DNA of 64,000 nt from Fictibacillus sp. b24. GTDB lineage: Bacteria > Bacillota > Bacilli > Bacillales > Fictibacillaceae. A program made the position numbers and the translations under genes. The stretch covers positions 1,736,001 to 1,800,000 of the forward strand of contig NZ_JAUCES010000005.1 of assembly GCF_030348825.1 (NCBI RefSeq), in the 5' to 3' direction. Below the pieces are notes generated by a model, which worked only from the letters and a program-made list of their open reading frames with translations, made no database searches and was not told the origin of the DNA. Of the stretch, positions 8,468-16,657 are shown one piece after another (the stretch's first letter is position 1; each line of letters opens with the position of its first letter).

Positions 8468-11275
8468 ATGACACGGCGATATGTCGTTATCGATTTTGAA
8501 ACAACAGGAAATTCAGCAGCAAAAGGAGACCGAATTATTCAAATTGGTGCGGTCGCCGTTGAGGAAGGGCAGATAACGGACAGATTTTCGACGTTCATCC
8601 AGCCAGGAGTTCCCATCCCCCCATTTATTGAACAATTGACGGGCATCAACGATGAAATGGTAAAAGATGCCCCGTTGTTTGAAGAAGTGGCACCAAAGCT
8701 CCTTCAGATGTTAGAAGGAGCTTATTTTGTTGCTCATAATGTTATGTTTGATTATTCATTTCTGCAAGGTGAGCTAGACCGTTCTGGTTATTCCAGATTA
8801 TCCATGCCGCTGATCGACACAGTCGAGATGTCGAGGCTCCTTCTGTTAGGAGCAGACGGTTATCAGCTCGGCATGCTTGCTGACTATCTCGGGTTAGAAC
8901 ATGTTAACCCTCACCAAGCAGACAGTGATGCAGAGGTGACGGCAAGACTTCTCATTCATCTTTTAGAAAAGCTTGAAAACTTGCCTTTAGCAACGCTCGA
9001 GCGGCTCAATCCCTTTTTAAAGAAGCTGCAAAGTTCTTTAGAAAGTATTGTTGGAGATATGATCGCTGAAAAGTCCGCTTTTTTGGCAGATGAAGAGACA
9101 TATGATTTCTACCGTAAACTTGCACTAAAGAGAAAATCAGATGCCGTTCAATTGGTAGATGGTGATTTTAAAGAGTTTAAAGACGAGGAAGTGCAGGATC
9201 AGCTTCAGCAGCATATGCAGCATTATGAAGTTCGGAAAAGTCAGCAAAGAATGGTTGAACTAGTCGACGAAGCGCTTCATACGAGTCAGCATCTTGTCAT
9301 TGAAGCAGGAACGGGTGTTGGTAAATCGTTAGGCTATCTTATTCCAGGTATCCGTTATGCTAAGGAAAAAGACCGCCCGCTTGTCGTTTCCACACATACT
9401 GTTCAGCTGCAGCAGCAGCTTTTAGAGCGAGATGTTCCGCTTTTAAAAAGGATCATGCCATTTGATTTTACAGCAACACTTCTTAAGGGAAGGAACCATT
9501 ATCTATGTTTAAGAAAATTTGAACATACCTTAATGGACAACCATGATGATAACTATGATATGAACTTTACAAAAGCACAGTTGATCATCTGGCTTACTGA
9601 AACTGAAACAGGTGATGTTGAAGAGCTTTCGATGGCATCTGGAGGCAAGCTGTTTTGGAACACGGTCAAAAGTGATGCCAATTCGTGCTTGAACCACCGA
9701 TGTCCTTGGTTCTCAAGATGTTATTATCATAAGCAGCGCAGAGCGGCTCATGAATCAGATCTTGTGATAACGAACCATGCTTTGCTGTTTACTGATTTAA
9801 AATCGGATAATCAGCTGCTGCCCGCTTATAAAGAAGTAGTGTTAGATGAAGCACATCACGTTGAAGAAGTCGTAAGTGATCATTTTGGGAAGGAAACGGA
9901 TTATTTTTCATTCGTTAAGCTGCTTGACAGACTTTCACAAACGGATGGGGACGGAATGATGAACACGTTCAGAGAGATCTGTGACTTGCTTGAAATTCCA
10001 AAGTATGAGCATCACCTTGCGAACTGGGATACTCTGTTTTCAGACATAAAAAATGAACTGGACGAAATCTTTAAGCAGATCAAATCCATTTGCTTAAGAA
10101 AAGCGAAATCTTCTCGAGCTACAGAGTTAACGAGACTTACTCTTCGATATACAAAAGAAGATATTGAAACAGCGATCTGGGAACCTGTTTTAGAGATGGA
10201 AGAGAGAGCTCGTCAGTTTATTGCGGATCTTGTAAAGCCGGTGAAACGAGTATTAAAAAGTCTTGATCAATACGAAGACCATTTAACAGTGCAACAAAAA
10301 GGGTTTTTAGTGGATCTTGAAGGTATACTTAACGACCTGCAAGACGAGATGACAAATCTGCACCACCTATTGTCTTGTCCGCTTTCAGAAGAAGTTTATT
10401 GGATGGAAGCTGAATCTAAAGGACCGAGACATGCAGTCACCCTCTTTGCAAAACCAGTAGAGATCGACCAGATTTTAGCTGATAAATTCTTTGGCAAGAA
10501 AAGTTCAGTTGTACTGACTTCTGCAACGATGAGTGTTAAGAACAGTTTTCGCTATTTGTCTGAAAGACTCGGACTTCTGGACTTTGGTCCAATAAGCGCT
10601 CAGCTGCCTTCACCTTTTCAGTATGAACAACAAGCTAAACTGATGGTGCCAACAGACATTCCGCTCATAAATGAAGTTGATCAAAAAACGTTTGTTTCTA
10701 AGATCTCATCATCTCTCTATGAGATCGCAAAAGTGACAAAGGGTCGTATGCTCGTACTTTTTACTTCTTATGAGATGTTAAAAGAGACGCATGCAGCATT
10801 TAAGAACATGATGGGTTCTGAAGAGTTCGTTCTGATCGCACAAGGTGTTGACTCTGGCAGCCGTGCAAGGTTAACAAAGAATTTTCAGCGTTTTGATAAC
10901 AGCATTCTGTTTGGAACGAACAGTTTTTGGGAAGGAATCGACATCCCAGGTGATGATTTATCCTGTCTCGTAATCATCAGACTGCCGTTTACTCCGCCCG
11001 ATCAGCCCGTGATGGCCGCAAAAAGTGAGAAGCTAAAAGCAGAAGGCGGTAATCCCTTCTACGATTTATCGCTTCCACAGGCGATCATCCGCTTCAAACA
11101 AGGCTTTGGCCGATTAGTTAGAAGCAGCCGTGATAAAGGAGCCGTTTTCGTTTTTGATCGAAGAATAATAGAGACGAGATATGGAAAGTCGTTTGTTCAA
11201 TCACTGCCAAAGCTTCCGGTTTCGATTAAGCCAATCGATGAACTCGTTTCAGAATTAGATGAATGGATGGAATAA
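8468..11275 (+). CDS. dinG: DinG-type protein: DnaQ-like 3'-5' exonuclease fused to XPD/DinG helicase core
   Basis: 935 residues, the usual length for the Firmicute fusion. N-terminal DEDDh exonuclease: V-I-D-F-E-T-T-G at about residues 7-14 and H-Q-A-D-S-D-A-E near 155. The helicase part carries Walker A (A-G-T-G-V-G-K-S, about 279-286), a DEAH box (V-L-D-E-A-H-H), and late motifs G-T-N-S-F-W-E-G-I-D and Q-G-F-G-R-L-V-R. Between Walker A and DEAH there is a C-x59-C-x4-C-x5-C arrangement resembling the Fe-S cysteines of XPD-family helicases (see findings). Likely acts in DNA repair. Followed by a terminator at 11325. Confidence 0.92.
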   Translation: MTRRYVVIDFETTGNSAAKGDRIIQIGAVAVEEGQITDRFSTFIQPGVPIPPFIEQLTGINDEMVKDAPLFEEVAPKLLQMLEGAYFVAHNVMFDYSFLQGELDRSGYSRLSMPLIDTVEMSRLLLLGADGYQLGMLADYLGLEHVNPHQADSDAEVTARLLIHLLEKLENLPLATLERLNPFLKKLQSSLESIVGDMIAEKSAFLADEETYDFYRKLALKRKSDAVQLVDGDFKEFKDEEVQDQLQQHMQHYEVRKSQQRMVELVDEALHTSQHLVIEAGTGVGKSLGYLIPGIRYAKEKDRPLVVSTHTVQLQQQLLERDVPLLKRIMPFDFTATLLKGRNHYLCLRKFEHTLMDNHDDNYDMNFTKAQLIIWLTETETGDVEELSMASGGKLFWNTVKSDANSCLNHRCPWFSRCYYHKQRRAAHESDLVITNHALLFTDLKSDNQLLPAYKEVVLDEAHHVEEVVSDHFGKETDYFSFVKLLDRLSQTDGDGMMNTFREICDLLEIPKYEHHLANWDTLFSDIKNELDEIFKQIKSICLRKAKSSRATELTRLTLRYTKEDIETAIWEPVLEMEERARQFIADLVKPVKRVLKSLDQYEDHLTVQQKGFLVDLEGILNDLQDEMTNLHHLLSCPLSEEVYWMEAESKGPRHAVTLFAKPVEIDQILADKFFGKKSSVVLTSATMSVKNSFRYLSERLGLLDFGPISAQLPSPFQYEQQAKLMVPTDIPLINEVDQKTFVSKISSSLYEIAKVTKGRMLVLFTSYEMLKETHAAFKNMMGSEEFVLIAQGVDSGSRARLTKNFQRFDNSILFGTNSFWEGIDIPGDDLSCLVIIRLPFTPPDQPVMAAKSEKLKAEGGNPFYDLSLPQAIIRFKQGFGRLVRSSRDKGAVFVFDRRIIETRYGKSFVQSLPKLPVSIKPIDELVSELDEWME

Positions 11276-11324
11276 ATCGGTTCTTGAACGCTTGTTAAGA
11301 TTACAAAATAGAAAATAGTAATGC

Positions 11325-11366
11325 AAACAGCCACCTAGTTCCTTTTGAATTAGATGGCTGTTTTGT
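11325..11366 (+). terminator. Terminator after dinG
   Basis: AAACAGCCA...TGGCTGTTTTGTT: a stem with an imperfect inner part (CCTAGTT / GAATTAGA) and a short T tract, 50 bases after the dinG stop. Confidence 0.7.
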
Positions 11367-11477
11367 TGATTCCATAAGATTTTTTATACTCTTATTCGTA
11401 GCAGAGTTGAAGAAGGAAAAAAGGTTTGAATATGGAAATAATAAAGTAACTTAACTTTTTATAAAGGAGATGACTTT

Positions 11478-11918
11478 ATGAAGATTTGTATTAGTACAGT
11501 TCAGGATGTACTTGAAAATTACAGAAGTGCCGTTTATGAAAAAGATGTTGAAAAATTTCTATCTATCTATGCTTCTGATGTACATATATATGATTGCTGG
11601 GGTAACTGGGAGTGTAAGGGTATTTCTTTATGGAGAGAAAATGTAATGAAGTGGTTTAATGGATTGAGTGAAGACAAAGATTTACTAAAAGTAGATTTTA
11701 AGGATTTAACTATTGAGGAAAATACTAATGTAGCTTTTGTTTATTGTGCTGTCACATTCGCTGCGTACAGTGAAAAATCAGGAGAGAAACTTCGTCAAAT
11801 AACAAACCGTTTTACATTTGGCTTAAAAAAAGTAAATGAGTCTTGGTATATAACACACGAACATTCATCATTGCCAATAGATATGAATACTGGAAAAGGG
11901 ATGTTTAACCTAAAATAA
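11478..11918 (+). CDS. SnoaL-like / nuclear-transport-factor-2-fold protein
   Basis: 146 residues. The pattern V-L-E-N-Y-R-S-A-V-Y-E-K-D-V-E-K-F-L near residues 11-28, D-V-H-I-Y-D-C-W-G near 35-43, and a C-terminal R-F-T-F-G-L-K-K...W-Y-I-T-H-E-H-S-S is typical of the cone-shaped SnoaL/DUF4440 fold (ketosteroid-isomerase-like). No catalytic assignment is possible. SD AAGGAGATG lies seven bases before the ATG. It opens a three-gene block (11.5-15.4 kb) that separates dinG from ypmA, genes that are close together in B. subtilis, so this block is probably an insertion in this lineage. Its codon use looks more AT-rich than dinG. Confidence 0.7.
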   Translation: MKICISTVQDVLENYRSAVYEKDVEKFLSIYASDVHIYDCWGNWECKGISLWRENVMKWFNGLSEDKDLLKVDFKDLTIEENTNVAFVYCAVTFAAYSEKSGEKLRQITNRFTFGLKKVNESWYITHEHSSLPIDMNTGKGMFNLK

Positions 11919-12032
11919 ATCGGTAATAGGAAAAATATGTAAAACGATTTCAGACAGAGATCTCTGTGGCTTATAATCCACAAACAGATGCAGCAGGGAG
12001 TGTATATGTTATACCTATCAGGGGGTATCTAT

Positions 12033-12560
12033 ATGTTTGAAAAGTTTAACTTTGATCTGATATATCGTGAACGTGATAATCTAACCTCTTTAGTCGTAAT
12101 GATGTGTGGAGTGGCTGGTTCTGGAAAAACAACATTCGCACAACAACTAGAAAAAGAAGGTTTTGTACGTCTTTCGATTGATGAAGAGATATGGGCAACA
12201 AATGGTCGCTATGGTATTGATTATCCACTTGAAAAGATTGAGGACTTTAAGAAGGATGCAGAAAGAAAATTGCGAAACCGATTAATAGAACTCATTCATG
12301 AAAAACAACACGTGGTGATTGACTTCAGTTTTTGGGATCGTGATAGGAGAAATCTCTATAAACAAATTATTGAAAAAGCCGGCGGTAAATGGAAGCTTGT
12401 TTATTTGAACGTACACCCTGATGACTTACGTGAGCGACTTAAGATAAGAAGCCAACGTTTTGATGCAAATTCTTTCCCGATTACAGAAGAGACTTTAATT
12501 TCCTACCTTAAAGGCTTCGAAACTCCAAAAGGTGAAGGAGAAATTGTGATTGAGAATTAG
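12033..12560 (+). CDS. AAA-type P-loop ATPase / small-molecule kinase-like protein
   Basis: 175 residues from the ATG at 12033 (GGGGG upstream); an ATG at 12006, also with a plausible SD (GGGAG), would add nine residues. Walker A G-V-A-G-S-G-K-T-T lies near residues 26-34, followed by S-I-D-E-E-I-W (Walker-B-like or lid region) and V-V-I-D-F-S-F-W-D-R-D-R-R near 90-102. The pattern resembles the zeta-toxin/chloramphenicol-phosphotransferase-like ATP-binding kinases annotated in many Bacillus genomes. Substrate unknown. I see no adjacent antitoxin gene. A strong terminator follows at 12609. Confidence 0.72.
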   Translation: MFEKFNFDLIYRERDNLTSLVVMMCGVAGSGKTTFAQQLEKEGFVRLSIDEEIWATNGRYGIDYPLEKIEDFKKDAERKLRNRLIELIHEKQHVVIDFSFWDRDRRNLYKQIIEKAGGKWKLVYLNVHPDDLRERLKIRSQRFDANSFPITEETLISYLKGFETPKGEGEIVIEN

Positions 12561-12908
12561 AGGATTTCTTTTTAATACATTCAATATGAATTTTACTTTT
12601 TAACGATTGGGTGCATTTCCACAATGGAAATGCACCTTTTTTTGAGGTTAAAACGATCTAAGAATATAAGAACGATGTCAATAAGAACGGCATGAAAAAC
12701 AGTATATTTGGTTGTGTTTTGGATTTTTTATTAAACCTAATCATGACCAAATCAGGGTGTAATTTCTTTTGATTGTTATGGGACAAGCTGTTGCTGTTTT
12801 GGCACACAACTTGCATGTATATATTAGAATTTTCAAATAATAGGTAGCTTCCATTTTAACCAAATTTTAAAAAAGGGCTATCTAAAATAATGAAGGAGAG
12901 ATGCAATT
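12561..12908. other. Intergenic region before the cyanophycinase gene (348 bp)
   Basis: After the terminator at 12609-12643 I see no gene. A leader hairpin (TAGGTAGC at 12841-12848 with GCTATCTA at 12877-12884) lies just upstream of the SD GAAGGAGAG. No convincing sigma-A promoter with correct spacing was found. Confidence 0.5.
12609..12643 (+). terminator. Strong rho-independent terminator
   Basis: GGTGCATTTCC, loop ACAAT, GGAAATGCACC, followed by seven T. Ends the SnoaL/kinase transcript. Confidence 0.88.
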
Positions 12909-15437
12909 TTGAACAAAAAATGGATGGCTGCAACACTATCTCTTGCACTAGGATTAACCTTATCTACATCTTCTGTAAGCTTTGCGAAGAAAAGGGATGA
13001 CATTCAAGGAAATTTAGTAATCGCTGGAGGAGCTTTAGGGAGCAGCAACAAAGCGGTTTATAACGAGTTTATTCAACTGGCTGGCGGTAAGAAAGATGCC
13101 AAGATTGGTATTATACCAGCAGCGAGCAGCTCTCTGAAATCTTCACTAAGTTTCAAAAAAGATTTGGTTTCGTATGGAGTGGATGAAGAACAGATTGAGA
13201 TCGTACCTCTTGCTAATCGTGATTTTAGCGGTACACCAGAAGATGAATCCAAGTGGAGGAAGAACGCCAATAGTGACCGTATAGCAGACGGAATTGAAGA
13301 CTTAAGCGCGATCTGGTTTGTTGGAGGAGATCAGCTGCGGATCACGGATACTTTAGTAAAACCGAATGGAGATCAAACGAAAGCGTTAGAAGCCATATGG
13401 AAGGTGTATCGTGAAGGAGGTGTTATCGGAGGTACGAGTGCAGGGGCAGCCATTATGAGCGATGTGATGATTACAGGTGGTGACAGCTTAGGTGCTTTAA
13501 ACAATGAGTTTGTTACGAAAGATAAGGCAGGTTCTAGCGAAGAATACGAACCTGTTTATCTTGAAAAAGGTCTAGGGTTCTTTAAGTACGGAATAGTGGA
13601 TCAGCATTTTGATGAACGTGCTCGCCTAGGCCGTTTAGTGATGACAGCCCTAAAAGAAAAAGCAACAGGACAGTATGCTTATGGCGTGGATGAAGATACC
13701 GCACTTGTTGTAAACAACAAAGAAAAAACAGTGAAGGTTGTCGGAAGAAGCGGGGTATCGGTAATAGATGTAAGTAAGGCTAAAGTCATCGATTCAAAAA
13801 AAGCTCATTTCAAAGACGTTTATATCAGCCATCTCGTTTCAGGTGATCAACAAAATGTATCAACAAAAGAATTTATTGTGAGTGACCATAAAGATGTAAC
13901 GAACGGATATGAATATTACGAATTTAAACCCCTCGACGCGACAGGCGTGTTTACTTCTTACGGCAGGTTAAAAGAATACATTGCTTATTCATTGGTCGAT
14001 AATGCAACAACGAATGCTGTAAAGAGTTATTTATATGATTCTGCTGGTGATGGTTTTCAGGTTGTGTTTAGAAAAACAGAGAATACAAAGGGCTATTGGG
14101 GCTATAAAGACGGACAAAAAGACGATTATTCGTTTACAAACGTCGCATTTGATGTAGAACCTAAAAAGGTGAGTTTTACAGAAAATAAGAATGCCTTCTC
14201 AGCATACAAGCCTTCAGAGTTTATTGCACCCGTTATTGACCGTTCACAGCCAGTCAAAGGAAAACTTTTGATTGCTGGTGGATCTTTAGGCAGTTCAAAC
14301 GCTGATGTTTATGAGAAATTTATCAATCTTGCGAAACAAAAAGAGGATTCAAGAGTTGGAATTATTCCTGCCGCAAGTTCAAGCTTAGCATCTTCAAAAA
14401 CCTTCAAAGAAGATCTCGTTCGTTATGGAATGCATGCAGAGCATATAGAAATTCTGCCGCTCTCCATCACAAATGACAAAAAAACACCTGAAGATGAGTC
14501 CAAATGGGCAGACCTAAATAAAAACAGTGAAGCACTTGCTCAAAAAATAGAGCAGTTAGATGCGGTGTGGTTTGTAGGTGGAGATCAAACCAAAATTACA
14601 GCTTCGTTATTGAACGAGGACGGTAGCAATTCTAAAGCGTTGGATGCCATCTGGGAGACGTATAGAAATGGAGCTGTCCTTGGCGGCACGAGTGCCGGAG
14701 CTGCGATCATGAGTGATGTTATGATTGCCGGGGGTGGAAGTTACGATACACTTGCAGCAGGGTTTACAGAAACGTATGACGGAATGCTGCAGCAAGAAGG
14801 CGGGCCTGGTTATTTGGAACGAGGACTTGGTTTCTTTGAGTATGGTATTGTGGATCAGCACTTTGATAACAAAGCGCGTCTTGGCCGATTGATTGCGGTC
14901 TCTGATGAAAAAGGCGATCCTGGTAAACTTTCATATGGCATTGATGAGGATACAGCTCTAGTCGTATACAACGAAGAGAAAAAAGCAGAAGTTGTAGGCA
15001 GGGGTGGGGTAACTTTAGTTGATCTATCCAAACAGGTAAAAAGTCCAGACCTTGGTCAGAGTCAGTTTAAGAATATTAAGCTATCGTGGATCAATCAAGG
15101 CGATGAGCTCGATCTTGCAACAAAGAAAATATCAATTAACGATAGCAAAGACAGCACAACAGGCTATGAGTATTATGATCATAAAGTACCGCCTCATTCA
15201 GGTGTCTTGAGTGCTCACGGCGTGTTAAACAAGTTCATCTCTTACAATCTAGTAGATAATGCTGGAGCGGAGAGTGTAAAAAGTTACAGTTTCAATGACG
15301 GTAAAGGATTTGAGTTGAACTTTAGAAAAACGGCTGAAACAGAGGGCTATTGGGGATATACGGACGGTCAGAAAGATGATTATTCTTTTATAAATGTATC
15401 TTTGGATATAACCCCTGTAAACGTAAAAATAGATTAA
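12909..15437 (+). CDS. Secreted tandem-duplicated cyanophycinase-like (S51) peptidase
   Basis: 842 residues starting at TTG (SD GAAGGAGAG; the ATG at 12901 is followed by an in-frame stop). Signal peptide: K-K-W then a hydrophobic core to about residue 26, ending S-V-S-F-A-K. Two copies of one module follow: S51 cyanophycinase domain 1 (about 33-335) and 2 (about 450-735), each with a C-terminal ~90-residue module ending W-G-Y-x-D-G-Q-K-D-D-Y-S-F. Both domains keep the nucleophile motif G-G-T-S-A-G-A-A (S177 and S595), V-G-G-D-Q and G-I-V-D-Q-H-F-D-x-x-A-R-L-G-R-L. Cyanophycinases cleave the storage polymer multi-L-arginyl-poly-aspartate to dipeptides. I see no cyanophycin synthetase in this window, so a scavenging or different peptidase role is likely. 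TTG start and export are inferred. Confidence 0.88.
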   Translation: MNKKWMAATLSLALGLTLSTSSVSFAKKRDDIQGNLVIAGGALGSSNKAVYNEFIQLAGGKKDAKIGIIPAASSSLKSSLSFKKDLVSYGVDEEQIEIVPLANRDFSGTPEDESKWRKNANSDRIADGIEDLSAIWFVGGDQLRITDTLVKPNGDQTKALEAIWKVYREGGVIGGTSAGAAIMSDVMITGGDSLGALNNEFVTKDKAGSSEEYEPVYLEKGLGFFKYGIVDQHFDERARLGRLVMTALKEKATGQYAYGVDEDTALVVNNKEKTVKVVGRSGVSVIDVSKAKVIDSKKAHFKDVYISHLVSGDQQNVSTKEFIVSDHKDVTNGYEYYEFKPLDATGVFTSYGRLKEYIAYSLVDNATTNAVKSYLYDSAGDGFQVVFRKTENTKGYWGYKDGQKDDYSFTNVAFDVEPKKVSFTENKNAFSAYKPSEFIAPVIDRSQPVKGKLLIAGGSLGSSNADVYEKFINLAKQKEDSRVGIIPAASSSLASSKTFKEDLVRYGMHAEHIEILPLSITNDKKTPEDESKWADLNKNSEALAQKIEQLDAVWFVGGDQTKITASLLNEDGSNSKALDAIWETYRNGAVLGGTSAGAAIMSDVMIAGGGSYDTLAAGFTETYDGMLQQEGGPGYLERGLGFFEYGIVDQHFDNKARLGRLIAVSDEKGDPGKLSYGIDEDTALVVYNEEKKAEVVGRGGVTLVDLSKQVKSPDLGQSQFKNIKLSWINQGDELDLATKKISINDSKDSTTGYEYYDHKVPPHSGVLSAHGVLNKFISYNLVDNAGAESVKSYSFNDGKGFELNFRKTAETEGYWGYTDGQKDDYSFINVSLDITPVNVKID

Positions 15438-15459
15438 TTGAATCATGTAATTACCTTTC

Positions 15460-15489
15460 AAACCGATCAGACAAAAATCTGGTCGGTTT
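15460..15489 (+). terminator. Hairpin after the cyanophycinase gene
   Basis: AAACCGATCAGA pairs with TCTGGTCGGTTT (one G-U), loop CAAAAA. The downstream T tract is poor, so termination efficiency is uncertain. Confidence 0.6.
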
Positions 15490-15563
15490 GATCGTGTTTA
15501 GAGCTTAGAAAATTGAATATGTTTGTTGTTGTTTTCAGGTGTAGGAGTATATTCAGTTCGAAC

Positions 15564-15702
15564 TTTGTCGAAATTTATCAACTCGCCGATATACGAGCAA
15601 AACTCGCCGGATTATTGTTAAATCTCGCTGAATTAAGCTCGATATTTCTAGAATTAATTATGTAATATCTTGGATTAATAGCTTAAATACCCAGATGGGT
15701 AT
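15564..15702. repeat. 21-bp periodic intergenic element A with terminal hairpin
   Basis: Starts TTTGTCGA, then five units at exact 21-bp spacing (starts 15582, 15603, 15624, 15645, 15666): CTCGCCGATATA, CTCGCCGGATTA, CTCGCTGAATTAA, TTTCTAGAATTAA and TATCTTGGATTAA. Ends with ATACCC-AGAT-GGGTAT (15687-15702). The first 12 bases of each unit are conserved and the last nine vary. The element at 37517-37658 has the same units in the same order and spacing. Confidence 0.9.
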
Positions 15703-15964
15703 AACGTAAGAGTAGTTTATGAACAAAAAAAAGGCTGCCTCCAAATTTAAAAAACAAATCTAGCTTTTTTTTAATCTTTTGTATGTATTTTTATTACGTT
15801 TTTCATCAAACTTTGAACGAAATTTGAAAATACATCCATCTTTATCACAACAGCTTTAAACAAAGACATTTTCCGTCCTTTTCACGGATTCTAAAGTACC
15901 ACTTTCATAGAATTTCTGCTATAGTAAACAGGGATAAGATTGTAATGTATGAGGAGGAAGAACC

Positions 15965-16135
15965 GTGGAAAGTAAAATTGAAGTTCTTTCGACGCTAAAA
16001 GTAGACAAGTCCAGTGATTTGTACAAAGTAGTATCTGAACTGAACAAAACATTAAAGCACCAAGATTTGATGTTTGGTCTCGCGTTAGATGACGAAAATA
16101 AAAATAAGATGATTTTTACGATCTATCGCACATAG
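15965..16135 (+). CDS. ypmA: YpmA family small protein
   Basis: 56 residues with a GTG start (SD GAGGAGGAAG immediately upstream). The protein begins V-E-S-K-I-E-V-L-S-T-L and ends M-I-F-T-I-Y-R-T, with L-M-F-G-L-A-L-D-D in the middle. The length and position immediately before ypmB and aspB match B. subtilis YpmA (DUF4264). Function is unknown. ypmB follows after 12 bases, so the two are co-transcribed. An extended -10 (TGCTATAGT, 15917-15925) is a likely promoter. Confidence 0.88.
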   Translation: MESKIEVLSTLKVDKSSDLYKVVSELNKTLKHQDLMFGLALDDENKNKMIFTIYRT

Positions 16136-16147
16136 GAAGGCTTAAAT

Positions 16148-16633
16148 ATGGGAAAAAAGTGGATACTTGTTATTATTGGAATCCTTCTCTTAGCAAGCTG
16201 GCAAGCCTATTATCTTTATAATGGCGTGCAAGCCAAGCCTGCAAAGAAAGAAGCAGAAGCTGTTGATATCGCAAAAAGAGAAAAAAATCTTGTCTCGATT
16301 ACAAATGTGGAACACTTTTTTAAGAATGAAACTTATTATGTAGTAGAAGGCAAGAACGAAAACGGCACAGATATGGTCGTTTGGGTCGGAAAAGATAAAG
16401 AAGTTACTTCCGAGATCGCAAAAAAAGGGTTATCAGAGAAACAAATTCTTGATTTTGTAAAAACAAACTATGATGCAAAGGAAATTATCGACAGCCGTTT
16501 AGGTATGGAAGATGGTATTCCATTGTGGGAAGTTGTTTATTATGATGATCAAGGTCGCTACACCTATTATTATGGATATTTTGAAACGGGAAAACGTTAC
16601 GAAATCTATCGTCTTAAAGAAGCTGAGCAATAA
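16148..16633 (+). CDS. ypmB: YpmB-type membrane-anchored PepSY-like protein
   Basis: 161 residues. An N-terminal membrane anchor (about residues 5-24) is followed by an extracytoplasmic region with two repeats of a PepSY-like fold; Y-Y-V-V-E-G-K near residue 60 and the aromatic cluster R-Y-T-Y-Y-Y-G-Y-F near residues 138-146 are consistent with the DUF5590/YpmB family. It sits between ypmA and aspB as in B. subtilis. Role unknown; PepSY-like domains are often proposed to modulate peptidases at the cell surface, but nothing here tests that. Confidence 0.88.
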   Translation: MGKKWILVIIGILLLASWQAYYLYNGVQAKPAKKEAEAVDIAKREKNLVSITNVEHFFKNETYYVVEGKNENGTDMVVWVGKDKEVTSEIAKKGLSEKQILDFVKTNYDAKEIIDSRLGMEDGIPLWEVVYYDDQGRYTYYYGYFETGKRYEIYRLKEAEQ

Positions 16634-16657
16634 TAAAAAGTGGAGGGATTTAGTAGT

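Larger units (their letters stand above)
15438..15964. other. Intergenic region cyanophycinase-ypmA (527 bp)
   Basis: Holds a hairpin (15460-15489), a 21-bp-unit periodic element (15564-15702), an A/T-rich stretch, and an extended -10 promoter (TGCTATAGT at 15917-15925) for ypmA. No credible gene apart from ypmA at its end. Confidence 0.6.

Noticed and set aside
12033-12560. Zeta-type toxin of a toxin-antitoxin pair
   Set aside because: The fold is similar, but no small antitoxin gene precedes it and the upstream gene is SnoaL-like.
15564-15702. CRISPR-like array
   Set aside because: Period is 21 bp with only ~12 conserved bases and no spacer of normal length; no cas genes in the window.
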